From contig JAEVHH010000002.1 in the NCBI GenBank assembly GCA_017607445.1, forward strand, positions 2,843,501 to 2,907,500: a stretch of 64,000 nt of DNA. Reading direction: 5' to 3'. Positions 22,152 to 30,248 of this stretch are shown here, in pieces; the first letter of the stretch is position 1; each line of letters begins with the position of its first letter. The DNA comes from Histoplasma ohiense. Lineage: Eukaryota > Ascomycota > Eurotiomycetes > Onygenales > Ajellomycetaceae. The position numbers and the translations under genes are program-made. Below the pieces are notes generated by a model. The model was not told where the DNA came from and ran no database searches. It saw only the letters and a list, made by a program, of their open reading frames with translations.

Positions 22152-23675
22152 ATGGGCACAAAGCTCCAGCGCTCCCGCACCTCCCGAGCCTCAGCCCGCT
22201 GTGACACACAGCAAGGCGCGATACAGAGATTTGGAAAGTCGAGAAAGGCAGGGACAGGTGCAGAGCTATCGGATGCCAAAGATGTCGTTTCCTCGAAGAA
22301 ACGTAAAATACGCGATAACCAGGTCGAGCACGAGAACTCATTTGATGACGAACCCATTGCAAGAGCGCCTAAAGTAGCAAGGCTGAGGAAGTCCTCTACC
22401 TTATTGTCTACATCCCATTCTTCCTCTTCGTCATGTATTACGACAGAGTCGACATCTCCCTCAACGCCAACGAGGCGTTTTCGATCCCCCAGCCCATCTC
22501 CATCCACAACCGATAACCGCAGATTTCAGCAATCAACCCTATCCAATACCAACATCAATCCTGATGAAATATTAGATAATGATGATGACGAATGGCCCCA
22601 ATCCTTCTACGATCTTACAAACCTACATTCTTCCTTTCTTACCGCTTTATCGCTACACTATGCTCATAATGGCCGAAACCCATCTGCGGACCTCAACCAA
22701 CTACTACCTTGCATAGAGAAGATATGGAAAAAGCGCAAGGTCGAGAGGAAAGACCTACAAAGACTGTTGTATATATTAGAAAGCGACCTGGAAATATCGG
22801 ACAGAGAGGAAGGCTCAAACACTGGTCCGCGCTTCAAAATCGCCAAATATGGTGTTGGAAAGTTCTGTTTGGAGTTACTAAACACAAACACCCCAAATAA
22901 CAGATTCGGGCCCCCATTTAACGAAGCTGAGCTAAATGATCTATTCACTCGCAATCTGGGACGGATCTGGCAGAAGAACCTAAAGGATTCTGATCAGAAA
23001 GAATTAAATGTCGATTTCCTACACACCATCCCACTGGCTCCAATCCACGATTCATCCACTATCTTTAACTCGCTAAGCATTGGACAACAACGTCTTCTCG
23101 ATTTCCAAAGAGGAGTATTGGGGGTGAAAGCAGCGGTCGATAATCCCGAAAGTCGCAAATGTGGTGAAAGAGCAGCATCTTACGCAAGAGGCTCGTGTGG
23201 TGCAGGTACCGCAGGACGACGGAACGGGCTCCTTCAAAGAATCCAGAACAAACAACTCAAGCAAACGACCCTGGCTCCCCCGCTGTCAAAGGAGGCCATA
23301 CTACGCCGCTCAGCCGTCGATTTGGTTGAAGAAGTTGTTGGCGTATTGATTTTACTGAGGCCGTCATGTCCGATTTCGTCTTCTTCTTTTTTGAGTGGGG
23401 GACGTGGGTCTTTATCTTCCGCCGCGACCGTCACACCATCACATAAAAAGCCATATAGTTGGAACACCATCATTCAAAATATTCGGGACTCATTGAGATG
23501 CCCGATATCAAACCAGGAGGTGGAGGCGTGTTTGGATCTCCTCGTACGGCCATCGGTTGCCGGGGAGTGGATCAGTATTGTTACCGTTAATAGAATCAAG
23601 TCTGTCGTGTTGAGGTCTGGGTGTGACATTTCACCACAGGAGATCAGGGTGAGAGTGGCGCATTTGAAAATTTGA
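22152..23675 (+). CDS. CDT1: DNA replication licensing factor CDT1
   Basis: Single exon, 507 residues. CDT1 loads the MCM2-7 helicase onto origins with ORC and CDC6. The N-terminal 140 residues are Ser/Pro/Arg-rich and disordered, with SP/TP sites (STPS, SPSPSPST) suggesting CDK control. The middle (about 155-320, WPQSFYDLTNLHSSFLTALS, CIEKIWKKRKVERKDLQRLL, FKIAKYGVGKFCLELL) resembles the winged-helix geminin/MCM region. The C-terminal winged helix spans about 375-505 (LSKEAILRRSAVDLVEEVVG, ISNQEVEACLDLLVRPSVAG, GEWISIV). A PIP-box-like QGAIQRFG is at residues 21-28. The first Met is used; no intron is needed. An MCB cluster lies upstream. Identification rests on the recalled C-terminal domain of fungal CDT1. 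Confidence 0.83.
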   Translation: MGTKLQRSRTSRASARCDTQQGAIQRFGKSRKAGTGAELSDAKDVVSSKKRKIRDNQVEHENSFDDEPIARAPKVARLRKSSTLLSTSHSSSSSCITTESTSPSTPTRRFRSPSPSPSTTDNRRFQQSTLSNTNINPDEILDNDDDEWPQSFYDLTNLHSSFLTALSLHYAHNGRNPSADLNQLLPCIEKIWKKRKVERKDLQRLLYILESDLEISDREEGSNTGPRFKIAKYGVGKFCLELLNTNTPNNRFGPPFNEAELNDLFTRNLGRIWQKNLKDSDQKELNVDFLHTIPLAPIHDSSTIFNSLSIGQQRLLDFQRGVLGVKAAVDNPESRKCGERAASYARGSCGAGTAGRRNGLLQRIQNKQLKQTTLAPPLSKEAILRRSAVDLVEEVVGVLILLRPSCPISSSSFLSGGRGSLSSAATVTPSHKKPYSWNTIIQNIRDSLRCPISNQEVEACLDLLVRPSVAGEWISIVTVNRIKSVVLRSGCDISPQEIRVRVAHLKI

Positions 23676-25184
23676 TTTCTCATGAGTTTTTTTTTCCTTT
23701 GTTTTCTTTGACAATTTTGGCGTGGTGTTTTGGGTACGACTTTCATGGCATTTTTCATTTTCGCATATAAACGGCGTTTGGATGATTTGATCATGGCGCA
23801 CGCATTCAGTCGGTTGCTGTTGACGCGTGCGCATACCTGTGCGAACAACGTACTGTTTAAAAAATGCATGTAAGCATTAGATAGAGTTCGAATTGAGCAT
23901 TATCATTGATCGTCTGTACGGGACATTCTCGATTGGACAGTTCATGGTGGTCATTATAAACAACAACTTTCACACGCGCATTACAGAATCCGCAGGCGCG
24001 AATCATCCGAATTTCTTGCAAGCGATCTTTTAGACATTCCGAAACCAAATTCTTCCCCGCCTTCGACTCAGTACTCGTCTTAAGCTACACTCAGTGTCCA
24101 CACTTGATTCTCCTTCGTACCTCAGGATTTGGGGCTATCTTTATCAACTTGTGGCGAGGGATACTGGCTGCTGACAAAACCGTCTGAATACTACTTAAAG
24201 CGAGGGCGGTTCGGAACCGTTGATCATCCTGTATTGGTTTTCATACTCGAGTTGATCTTGAATCACCCAAAATTTCCTCCGGGAAGGGAACGCTGCGTTA
24301 AAATGGGCGTCGTTTTATCTTGCCACGCTATCTGTGTGATTTTCGCCAGCTGGTCTTGACATGACATGACATACCACGCTTTCTCACGCCAAGCTTCACG
24401 GCGATCATTGACGCAAGCAGGTTAGGCCTGGATGGTACTTGATGAATTGGCTTCTGGAACTGATTCTTAGGAGACGATAAATATATCCCGAAATTTATCC
24501 CGAAACCAGCCGGGCTGTTTTGTAGCGGTGCGCTTCTTTTGCTTCTTTCTCATTCATTGTTTCGTTGTCCCTTTTCCGCCGGGGTTTCTTATTGCCCTTT
24601 ACGTCTACATATGTATGAGCTAAACATATATGCCTTTGCTGACCACGTCCCTATCTTGCAGGTGTAGGGCCAGAAGTATCTTAGGACTTGACGAAAAGAA
24701 AGTGGTTTATTCCGTGATCTTTCGGGGAATAGCGTTGACCATTGGCGAGTGAGACGGATGGACGAACAATGTGCATGTGGGAGGAGATGTGCTTCCGGCA
24801 CGAAACTTGATGGGATTGAAACAACGATGGGTCTTCCATCATTCTGTGGGAGCTTAAAGACGCCTTTATCAGACGAGCCAGTTCCCAGGACACAACGATG
24901 CTGGAGCTGGAAAGACTGGGCAATTTTTTTGTTGAAGCCAGGTCCCTCGTAATAGCGTCAAGCCTACTTCTAGGACGGTCGAATTCAAAATTATACATTC
25001 AATGACAGTCTTGTATTGTTGATTCGAAATGACATATATCTGTTAATATTCACTGGCCGGTACTCGAGAATGACTATAACTGGACACATATGAAAAGAGG
25101 GATCCGGGACAACATGTACTACATATTTGTACATGTACATACATCAGGAAAGCTATCCGTCAACCCGCCCACTACCCATGAACA
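23676..25184. other. Intergenic CDT1 / monooxygenase
   Basis: This 1.5-kb spacer lies between converging gene ends. No frame shows a recognisable product. It contains GTACATGTAC at 25129-25138 and short T/C-rich tracts. I see nothing else. Confidence 0.5.
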
Positions 25185-26695
25185 TCAACTCGTGCCAGCT
25201 GCTTTATTTGTTTGTCTCATCCCAGTTTTCATGAGAGGCGATTGCAGCACCTTTTGCCAGTCATGCAACATCTCCGTGTTCGTTGTTGAAAGGCGTACTT
25301 CGCCACCAGCCCGTCGAATCATGGCTTCCTCGTACGAGGATATCGCCGCTCCCTGCGTGGACTTTTTGGAAGTGAAATTCTTGATCGCCTCGCACAATTC
25401 AGCCGCATCAGTTAAGGAGTGGTTTAGCCCTTGCCCACGTTGGTAAGTCATCGTGTGAGCGGAATCGCCAGCAAGGGTGACGCGACCACCAAGGTTGCCC
25501 CAGCGATGTCCCTCCGCTCCCGGGTCGAAATCATGCAGGCCGAAATACCACACCTTGCAATCAGCACTCGCCCACTCAAATGCGCTCTTGAATGGGTCCG
25601 TGAACGTCCGAGAAAATTCTTTGACTTGTTCGCTGCGCTGGGCATCCGTCCAGTTTGCCGTTTTGTCTTGTTCATCCAGGCTGGAGTACCATGATATGTA
25701 GAAGAAGAACGTCCATGTTTCGGGTCTCTCTGGATCAGCAGCGTCTTGCATTCCAAGGAACGAGAACAAGCCACCAGGATGGATGGCGGCTATGTACAGC
25801 GGGTGGAATGAGCGCAAGAACAGTGCCTGTTCGCGGGTGAATTTGGAGTGGATAAATGTTGCACAATATGGAAGACGTCGAATGGCGGCCTGATCGGGCC
25901 CAAGCAAGAGTTGTCGCACGCTTGACCTAGAACCGTCAGCCCCGACAACTAGCTTTGCAGCGATCGAAGAGCCATCATTGAAATGCACAACTGCCAGGCT
26001 ATCACCCGAGGAAAAGGCAATATTTTCGAAGGACTTGTTATATCGAATATCGAGCTCTTCGGCGAGAAGGGCACGCAGCTTACTGCGCCGGAGTCGATAG
26101 AATTTCTGGGCATGAATAGCAGCGATGAGTTCTCCAGACTCGCCATTAACAAACTTCAGATCATCACTTTCAGCTGTCGGTTGGCTAGGGTCAACTTGGA
26201 CAGATTGGAGACGACTCCATATTTCACCGCTGACGAGAGACTTCAATGCTGTCCCTCCCCAGTGCATGCCCATGTTCCAATCCCGCGATCTCGCATCGAG
26301 ATGCCCATCCCTCTCGACCACAATGCAGGATATGTTGGCCTATCTCGGAAGTGTTTTCGCACGCTGGGGTTAGGATTGATCAAAAACTCAAGCAGTTGAA
26401 TGGAAAAAGGTGACAGTCATCAATGAGAGTCGACCAAAGGGAAATCAATATGAATGATATGGTATGATTGACAAAGAGACTCACCTGCTTCAGACCTTGG
26501 GCCAATGCTAATCCCGTAGACCCTATTGGATTACTTTATCAGTACAGCTCATATCTTTGGACCGTTGAAGTGTTTGCCATTGATTTAACACTTACCAGCC
26601 CCGATAATCAGCACTGTGGTTGTCACCAGCGAGCTAGAGCTGGAGCCGGCGATTCCGGCAGTTTGCCCTTCTTCGGATGATAGTTCGACAGACAT
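25185..26695 (-). CDS. FAD-dependent monooxygenase (salicylate-hydroxylase-like family)
   Basis: Three exons, 26695-26596, 26522-26485 (38 nt) and 26339-25185, give 430 residues. This flavoprotein family hydroxylates aromatic or polyketide-type substrates with NAD(P)H and O2. The dinucleotide-binding GAGSTG is at residues 32-37, in LIIGAGSTGLALAQGLKQ, with the intron inside the second Gly codon. Exon 3 adds ISCIVVERDGH. The DG motif is GADGSRSSVRQ and the GD motif is TLAGDSAHTMTYQRGQGLNH, so all three FAD/NADPH signatures are present. The substrate is not predictable from sequence. No other biosynthetic gene adjoins it; its 5' side opens on the transposon-rich 27-30 kb segment, so it may be an accessory gene. 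The first 20 residues are Ser/Gly/Glu-rich and carry no signal peptide. Confidence 0.9.
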
Positions 26696-27342
26696 TGCGA
26701 GGTCAGGAAGTTGTTGTGTAGCGTGTTTACTCCGAACGGAGGATCGAATCCGCATGCATTTTCCTTGCGTTTTATCAGAGAGGATGAAGGGGCAGCCCTG
26801 TTCTTGAAAAGGAGGACTGGAGGGTTACGAAACTCCGTCTCATTCAGATGACGCAGTCATTGAAGGGCTAGACAAGGTTTGAGACCCTCTTGTCTGCCGA
26901 CGAAACTCTACGAATTCCGTATTTGATTCCGCTTTTGGCCTCTCGTCCTCAACCCATCAATCAAAAAAAAGCCCTAGAATATTATTCTTCGAATCTACAT
27001 TCTCTAGACAGAACGCTGTGCTCGACGCTCTGTGCTCCCTTCTGAGTATGAGAATATATAAGGTCTCAGCAATTTGTACTCTCTACGGAGTAAATTGGAT
27101 GCAATTGAAGAGAGCATAGCACTCCCATTGCATGGTGAAACGATACTAGTAATATTCGTGGACATACTGAGTAGATCAAAGTTGCCGAAAGGAAGTCTTG
27201 ACAGAAGTTTAATTTTGCTAGTGTCAAACTAAAAATCTGTTGGACATATGAGTGGCTGTATATGCGGAACGCTAGTCCGTACTAGGAAGCCTGGGCTCCA
27301 CCACCAGCGCCATGCTGGTAGAGCCCTCACCGGAAAGGCGTA
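26696..27342. other. Upstream region of monooxygenase, edge of repeat block
   Basis: No gene is seen. TACGGAGTA is at about 27083-27091; the same 9-mer is near 1382 and 28502, and it recalls transposon ends. A 23-bp sequence at 27299-27321 recurs exactly at 29985-30007, the other side of the repeat block. Confidence 0.5.
27299..27321. repeat. 23-bp direct repeat, left copy
   Basis: This 23-bp segment, centred on CCAGCGCCATGCTGG, is identical to 29985-30007. The two copies bracket the whole 2.7-kb transposon cluster. It could be shared repeat sequence or a trace of a recombination or insertion event. Confidence 0.8.
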
Positions 27343-27759
27343 CAGTTGAACGTGGTTAATAAAAAGTTGAACATGGTTAATTTTTCGGGCCGGAATAACC
27401 TTCGGCGTGGTTTTGAGCATAAACCATGTCAACCCCTCCATTAAAACTACACACACTAGCCATTTCACATACATATCTCACACATCTTCAAATGCATCGG
27501 ACACAGTGATTTTATCATATTTCTCAGAGCTCTATTCCTTAGCTAACCTAGATTCTAACTCTTAATCACTAATTCTAACTCATAACTACTTTTCAGATGT
27601 TAAAGAGTCTCAGATGTTGAAGTAGGAGGACTAAATAAGAGCTGATTAGTAATATCCAGTGAGGGTGTGTGATCGATGTTTAGTGTGTGTAGCATGGTTT
27701 ATTTTTCAGACCCACTTTTTTTAAACCATGTTCAACTTTTAATAAACCACGTTCAACTG
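27343..27759. mobile_element. MITE 1, Tc1/mariner/pogo-like, TA-flanked
   Basis: A 417-bp AT-rich element has terminal inverted repeats of roughly 38 bp starting CAGTTGAACGTGGTT, with only a few mismatches. It is flanked by TA on both sides (27341-27342 and 27760-27761). Each end carries two subterminal GTTGAAC[AG]TGGTT units. The CAGT terminus and TA target site fit pogo/Fot1 and Tc1/mariner. There is no transposase frame, so it is non-autonomous. Just outside the TAs the sequences GCCCTCACCGGAA and GCCCATCACCGGAA resemble one another. Confidence 0.8.
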
Positions 27760-28037
27760 TAGCCCATCACCGGAACTAGGCCCTTAACCGTTCCTTGTCC
27801 GAAGACCCAGAGTGACTAATCATTGTCCACCCCACAAAGGACTGCATGAATACGCTGGTACGGAGGACCCTACCAAAAGTATTCTGTATTGCGCCGCTCA
27901 GATTCAATTTATACAGCTAAGGAGCGCCACTGCGTTTTAATGAGTAATTACATTTAGCTTCAAATCACCCCACGCTCTATTTTTATAAAATTGATTCCTT
28001 GTGTTTTTCCCCCAATTTTCATCTCCAGCATCTCATC

Positions 28038-28059
28038 TTAGGGTTAGGGTTAACCCTAA
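28038..28059. repeat. Inverted telomere-like repeat TTAGGG/CCCTAA
   Basis: Two TTAGGG units run into TTAACCCTAA, giving a 22-bp near-palindrome of fungal telomere sequence inside MITE 2. It is too short to prove a fusion; it may be part of the element family. Confidence 0.85.
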
Positions 28060-28087
28060 TAGAATACTCATCTGGCTATGTGGTGGG

Positions 28088-28231
28088 TGGCAGGTGGATA
28101 CCATGTTAAATGGGAGCCAGATTGGCAGGCAGATTACACATTGAATGGAAGATAGATTGGCAGGTGGATTACATGTTGAATGAGAGGCGGATTGGATTGA
28201 TAGACAGATAGATTACATATTGAATAGTGGT
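28088..28231. repeat. 35-bp minisatellite, four units
   Basis: Units start TGGCAGG or TGGATTG at 28088, 28123, 28158 and 28193, spaced exactly 35 bp, each with a diverged 'attacatgttgaatg' core. The last unit has a few extra bases. The array is wholly inside MITE 2. Confidence 0.85.
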
Positions 28232-28654
28232 GGATGAGGATAGGATCATACGGCGTACAATGGAACAATCAAAAACTGGACATTCAGTATAAAATACAGT
28301 GTGAATTTCCGCCAAGGTTTATAGTGCTGTCTAGTTGTCTTTTTGCCGGCGCAATACTTTTGGTAGGGTCCTCCGTATACTCCCTTTATTCCGTTAGTGT
28401 CACCCTGATATTTTAGTGCCCTGCTGACCATATTCTGGCGGGGAGGAAGGGGGACGTCCTCAAATATCCCCATATGATGGAGGTGGAAGGTTGGTTCATT
28501 GTACGGAGTAAGCACTGCTTAAATCTTAAATAGGTGTGGTCATGTGGCATTCTCGTGAGCAATAGGGATGCCAACAACATACAAAGAGAATATTCAGCTT
28601 CTCCTTTTTATTATTTCCTTCATATGTGATGTCTATACTCATTCTATTGTCAAT

Positions 28655-29770
28655 ATGGATTTACTTACTGCTCTTGAAGCTTCTGCATCCCCAGAAGCTC
28701 CTATTACACCTTCTACAAAGCAATTAACTCACGATCAACATTGAGATATTCTTCTTCTTCTTCTTCTTCACAGTCTTAGATGATTCTATGAGAGAATATT
28801 CAATCATCTTGAAATACTATATTAAGGAGTTCAATGCATCTGTGAACTCGAAGTAGCCACTTCTAAAAGATATGCTGATTGTTCTAGTCAACTCAGTGAT
28901 GAACAGTTGGATGAAATTGAACAGCTCATTACAGTTTCCAAAGTCAATCATCAAATGTCATATAAAGAACTCATTGTTGTTCTTCATCTTGAGATCAATG
29001 AGAACTGTCCTGGGGTGAGGATTACAGAGAAGAGGTTATTCTCATAGAATAACTCTACACAAGCCTCCTCTATTCATATGAGTTCAAGCTATTTCAATGG
29101 ACATTGGATCATCGATATTGGATTTCTTGAGCAGTGGTTGTAACGGGCGTACGACCGGTTAACCAGGCACTACCTTGGCTGCGGATCGTACGGTCTATGC
29201 TATCTGCAACAGGCGTACTGCCAACTTAACGGACTAAGCACTGTCCTAATTATAGATTACGAATCGATTAAGGAAAGAAAGGAAAAGGAATCAGAAGGTG
29301 AAGGTCGTACAAGAGGGTTCTTATTGAAGAAGGATTGGAATGGAAGAATATCAGAGATCGTGCTCTGGTGGAGCGTGGTGTGGAAGAACGCTTGGGGGTT
29401 ACGCGATTGTGGGGGTGGAACTGCAAGGGGGAGAACGTTCATGGGCGCGCGTGGTCACGTGACCGGGCGAATTGACGATAGACCATCTATTCTGAGAAGA
29501 GGATTGAGGAACCATCAATAAGGTTGGTTATTTTATGACTATAATACTCAGTATAATCACCTCCATAGATTGATCATCATATTCTCCTGATCTGAACATA
29601 ATTGAAGCTGTATGGAATCTTGAGAAGCTTTCTTATAATGCTCAAGAGATGGTTAGAATGCCTGGGACTTTATAACAAGGGAGCAGCTACAGGAGCTTAA
29701 TGCAGAGATGCCTGGCTCACTGTCAGACAGTACTGTCAGACAGTTATAGAGGTAGAAGGTGGCTATACAA
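28655..29770 (+). pseudogene. Broken Tc1-like (DDE) transposase
   Basis: Reading from the ATG at 28655 gives MDLLTALEASASPEAPITPS before a stop about 30 codons in. Homology-like text resumes in other frames: SQLSDEQLDEIEQLITVSKV and SYKELIVVLHLEINENCPGV (N-terminal helix-turn-helix type region), and far downstream FSPDLNIIEAVWN, the 'SPDLNPIE.VW' block that includes the last acidic residue of the Tc1 DDE triad. The central part with the first two aspartates is missing. Stops and frameshifts throughout show that it is dead. Stop positions fit neglect rather than RIP alone. Confidence 0.75.
29139..29524. mobile_element. Insertion inside the transposon, LTR-like
   Basis: About 380 bp of clearly more GC-rich sequence begins TGTAACGGGCGTACGACCGG and separates two parts of the dead transposase. 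The TG start and size suggest a solo LTR, and TGGT appears directly before (29135-29138) and after (29525-29528) it. But the right end does not finish in CA and a 4-bp duplication is unusual, so the identity is uncertain. It holds the palindrome GGTCACGTGACC (29453-29464). Confidence 0.45.
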
Positions 29771-29853
29771 GATATTAATATTATATTGATTCCATCTATG
29801 TATTTGATATGATGATCAAAAACGCGCTCAACGCGAGAATGCCACATACACTG

Positions 29854-30248
29854 TAAGAAGGACTATTTATATGGATAATCTCTGATTCGAACCTGTAGCA
29901 TGTTGGCACACCTTTGTTGCGGAATTTTTCGCGCTAACAACGGGCCTCATAACCTGTGAGGCCACTGGGGCAAAAGAGCTTCATCACCACCAGCGCCATG
30001 CTGGTAGCAGAGGCGCAACAAAATCTTCTTCAGTACCTAGGTAATCATCGCGTGGTCATGTGATGGGCAGTCGCGGATCGATTACCTAGGTAAGTTGCGC
30101 GCGTCAAGATATGAACGTGTACCCACATGTTAACTGCGTACAACAATATTTCCAAGAGAGACGGTCTCTGCTCACAATGCAATAGCCCTTGTATATTGAC
30201 CTCAATCGATCCATAAGCAGCAAGGAATATCTGTATATTGATGCTATA
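29854..30248. promoter_or_regulatory. MSH2 upstream region
   Basis: These 395 bp separate the dead transposon from MSH2. They contain the right copy of the 23-bp repeat (29985-30007), two ACCTAGGTAA decamers (30035-30044 and 30084-30093), and GCGCGCGTCAA with one CGCGT (30100-30104) some 145 bp before the start codon. The CGCGT is a candidate MCB site for this S-phase gene. A minus-strand GGTTCGAATC near 29876-29894 looks like a tRNA B-box but no tRNA folds around it. Confidence 0.5.

Larger units (their letters stand above)
27861..28375. mobile_element. MITE 2, TA-flanked, carrying telomere-like and minisatellite DNA
   Basis: A 515-bp element has perfect 23-bp terminal inverted repeats (27861-27883 and 28353-28375, starting CGGAGGACCCTACC) and TA at both flanks (27859-27860, 28376-28377). 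A GCGCCG block is shared just inside both ends, with 7 extra bases on the left. It has no coding capacity. Inside are a head-to-head telomere-type repeat and four 35-bp tandem units. It starts about 100 bp after MITE 1, and its ends are unrelated to those of MITE 1. Confidence 0.82.
28533..29853. mobile_element. Degenerate Tc1/mariner-type transposon
   Basis: The ends share the inverted block ATGTGGCATTCTCG (left about 28541-28554, right about 29835-29848) and adjoin TA at 28531-28532 and 29854-29855. The right terminus reads CAGTGT inward. The interior carries a decayed transposase on the plus strand. A block of different composition from about 29139 to 29520 interrupts it. The element is not autonomous. 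The left end is less well defined than the right. Confidence 0.72.

Noticed and set aside
28378..28510. Possible third small element between TACTCCCTTT and CGGAGTA
   Set aside because: Only five to six terminal bases are complementary (TACTCC/GGAGTA); not enough to call an element.
28750..28772. CRISPR-like or other spaced repeats in the 27-30 kb block
   Set aside because: The only tandem arrays are a TTC microsatellite and the 35-bp minisatellite; there are no unique spacers, and this is a eukaryote.
29866..29975. Minus-strand tRNA or tRNA-derived SINE suggested by GGTTCGAATC
   Set aside because: A B-box-like decamer is present, but no cloverleaf arms or credible A-box spacing can be drawn. 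It may be a decayed SINE but I cannot support it.
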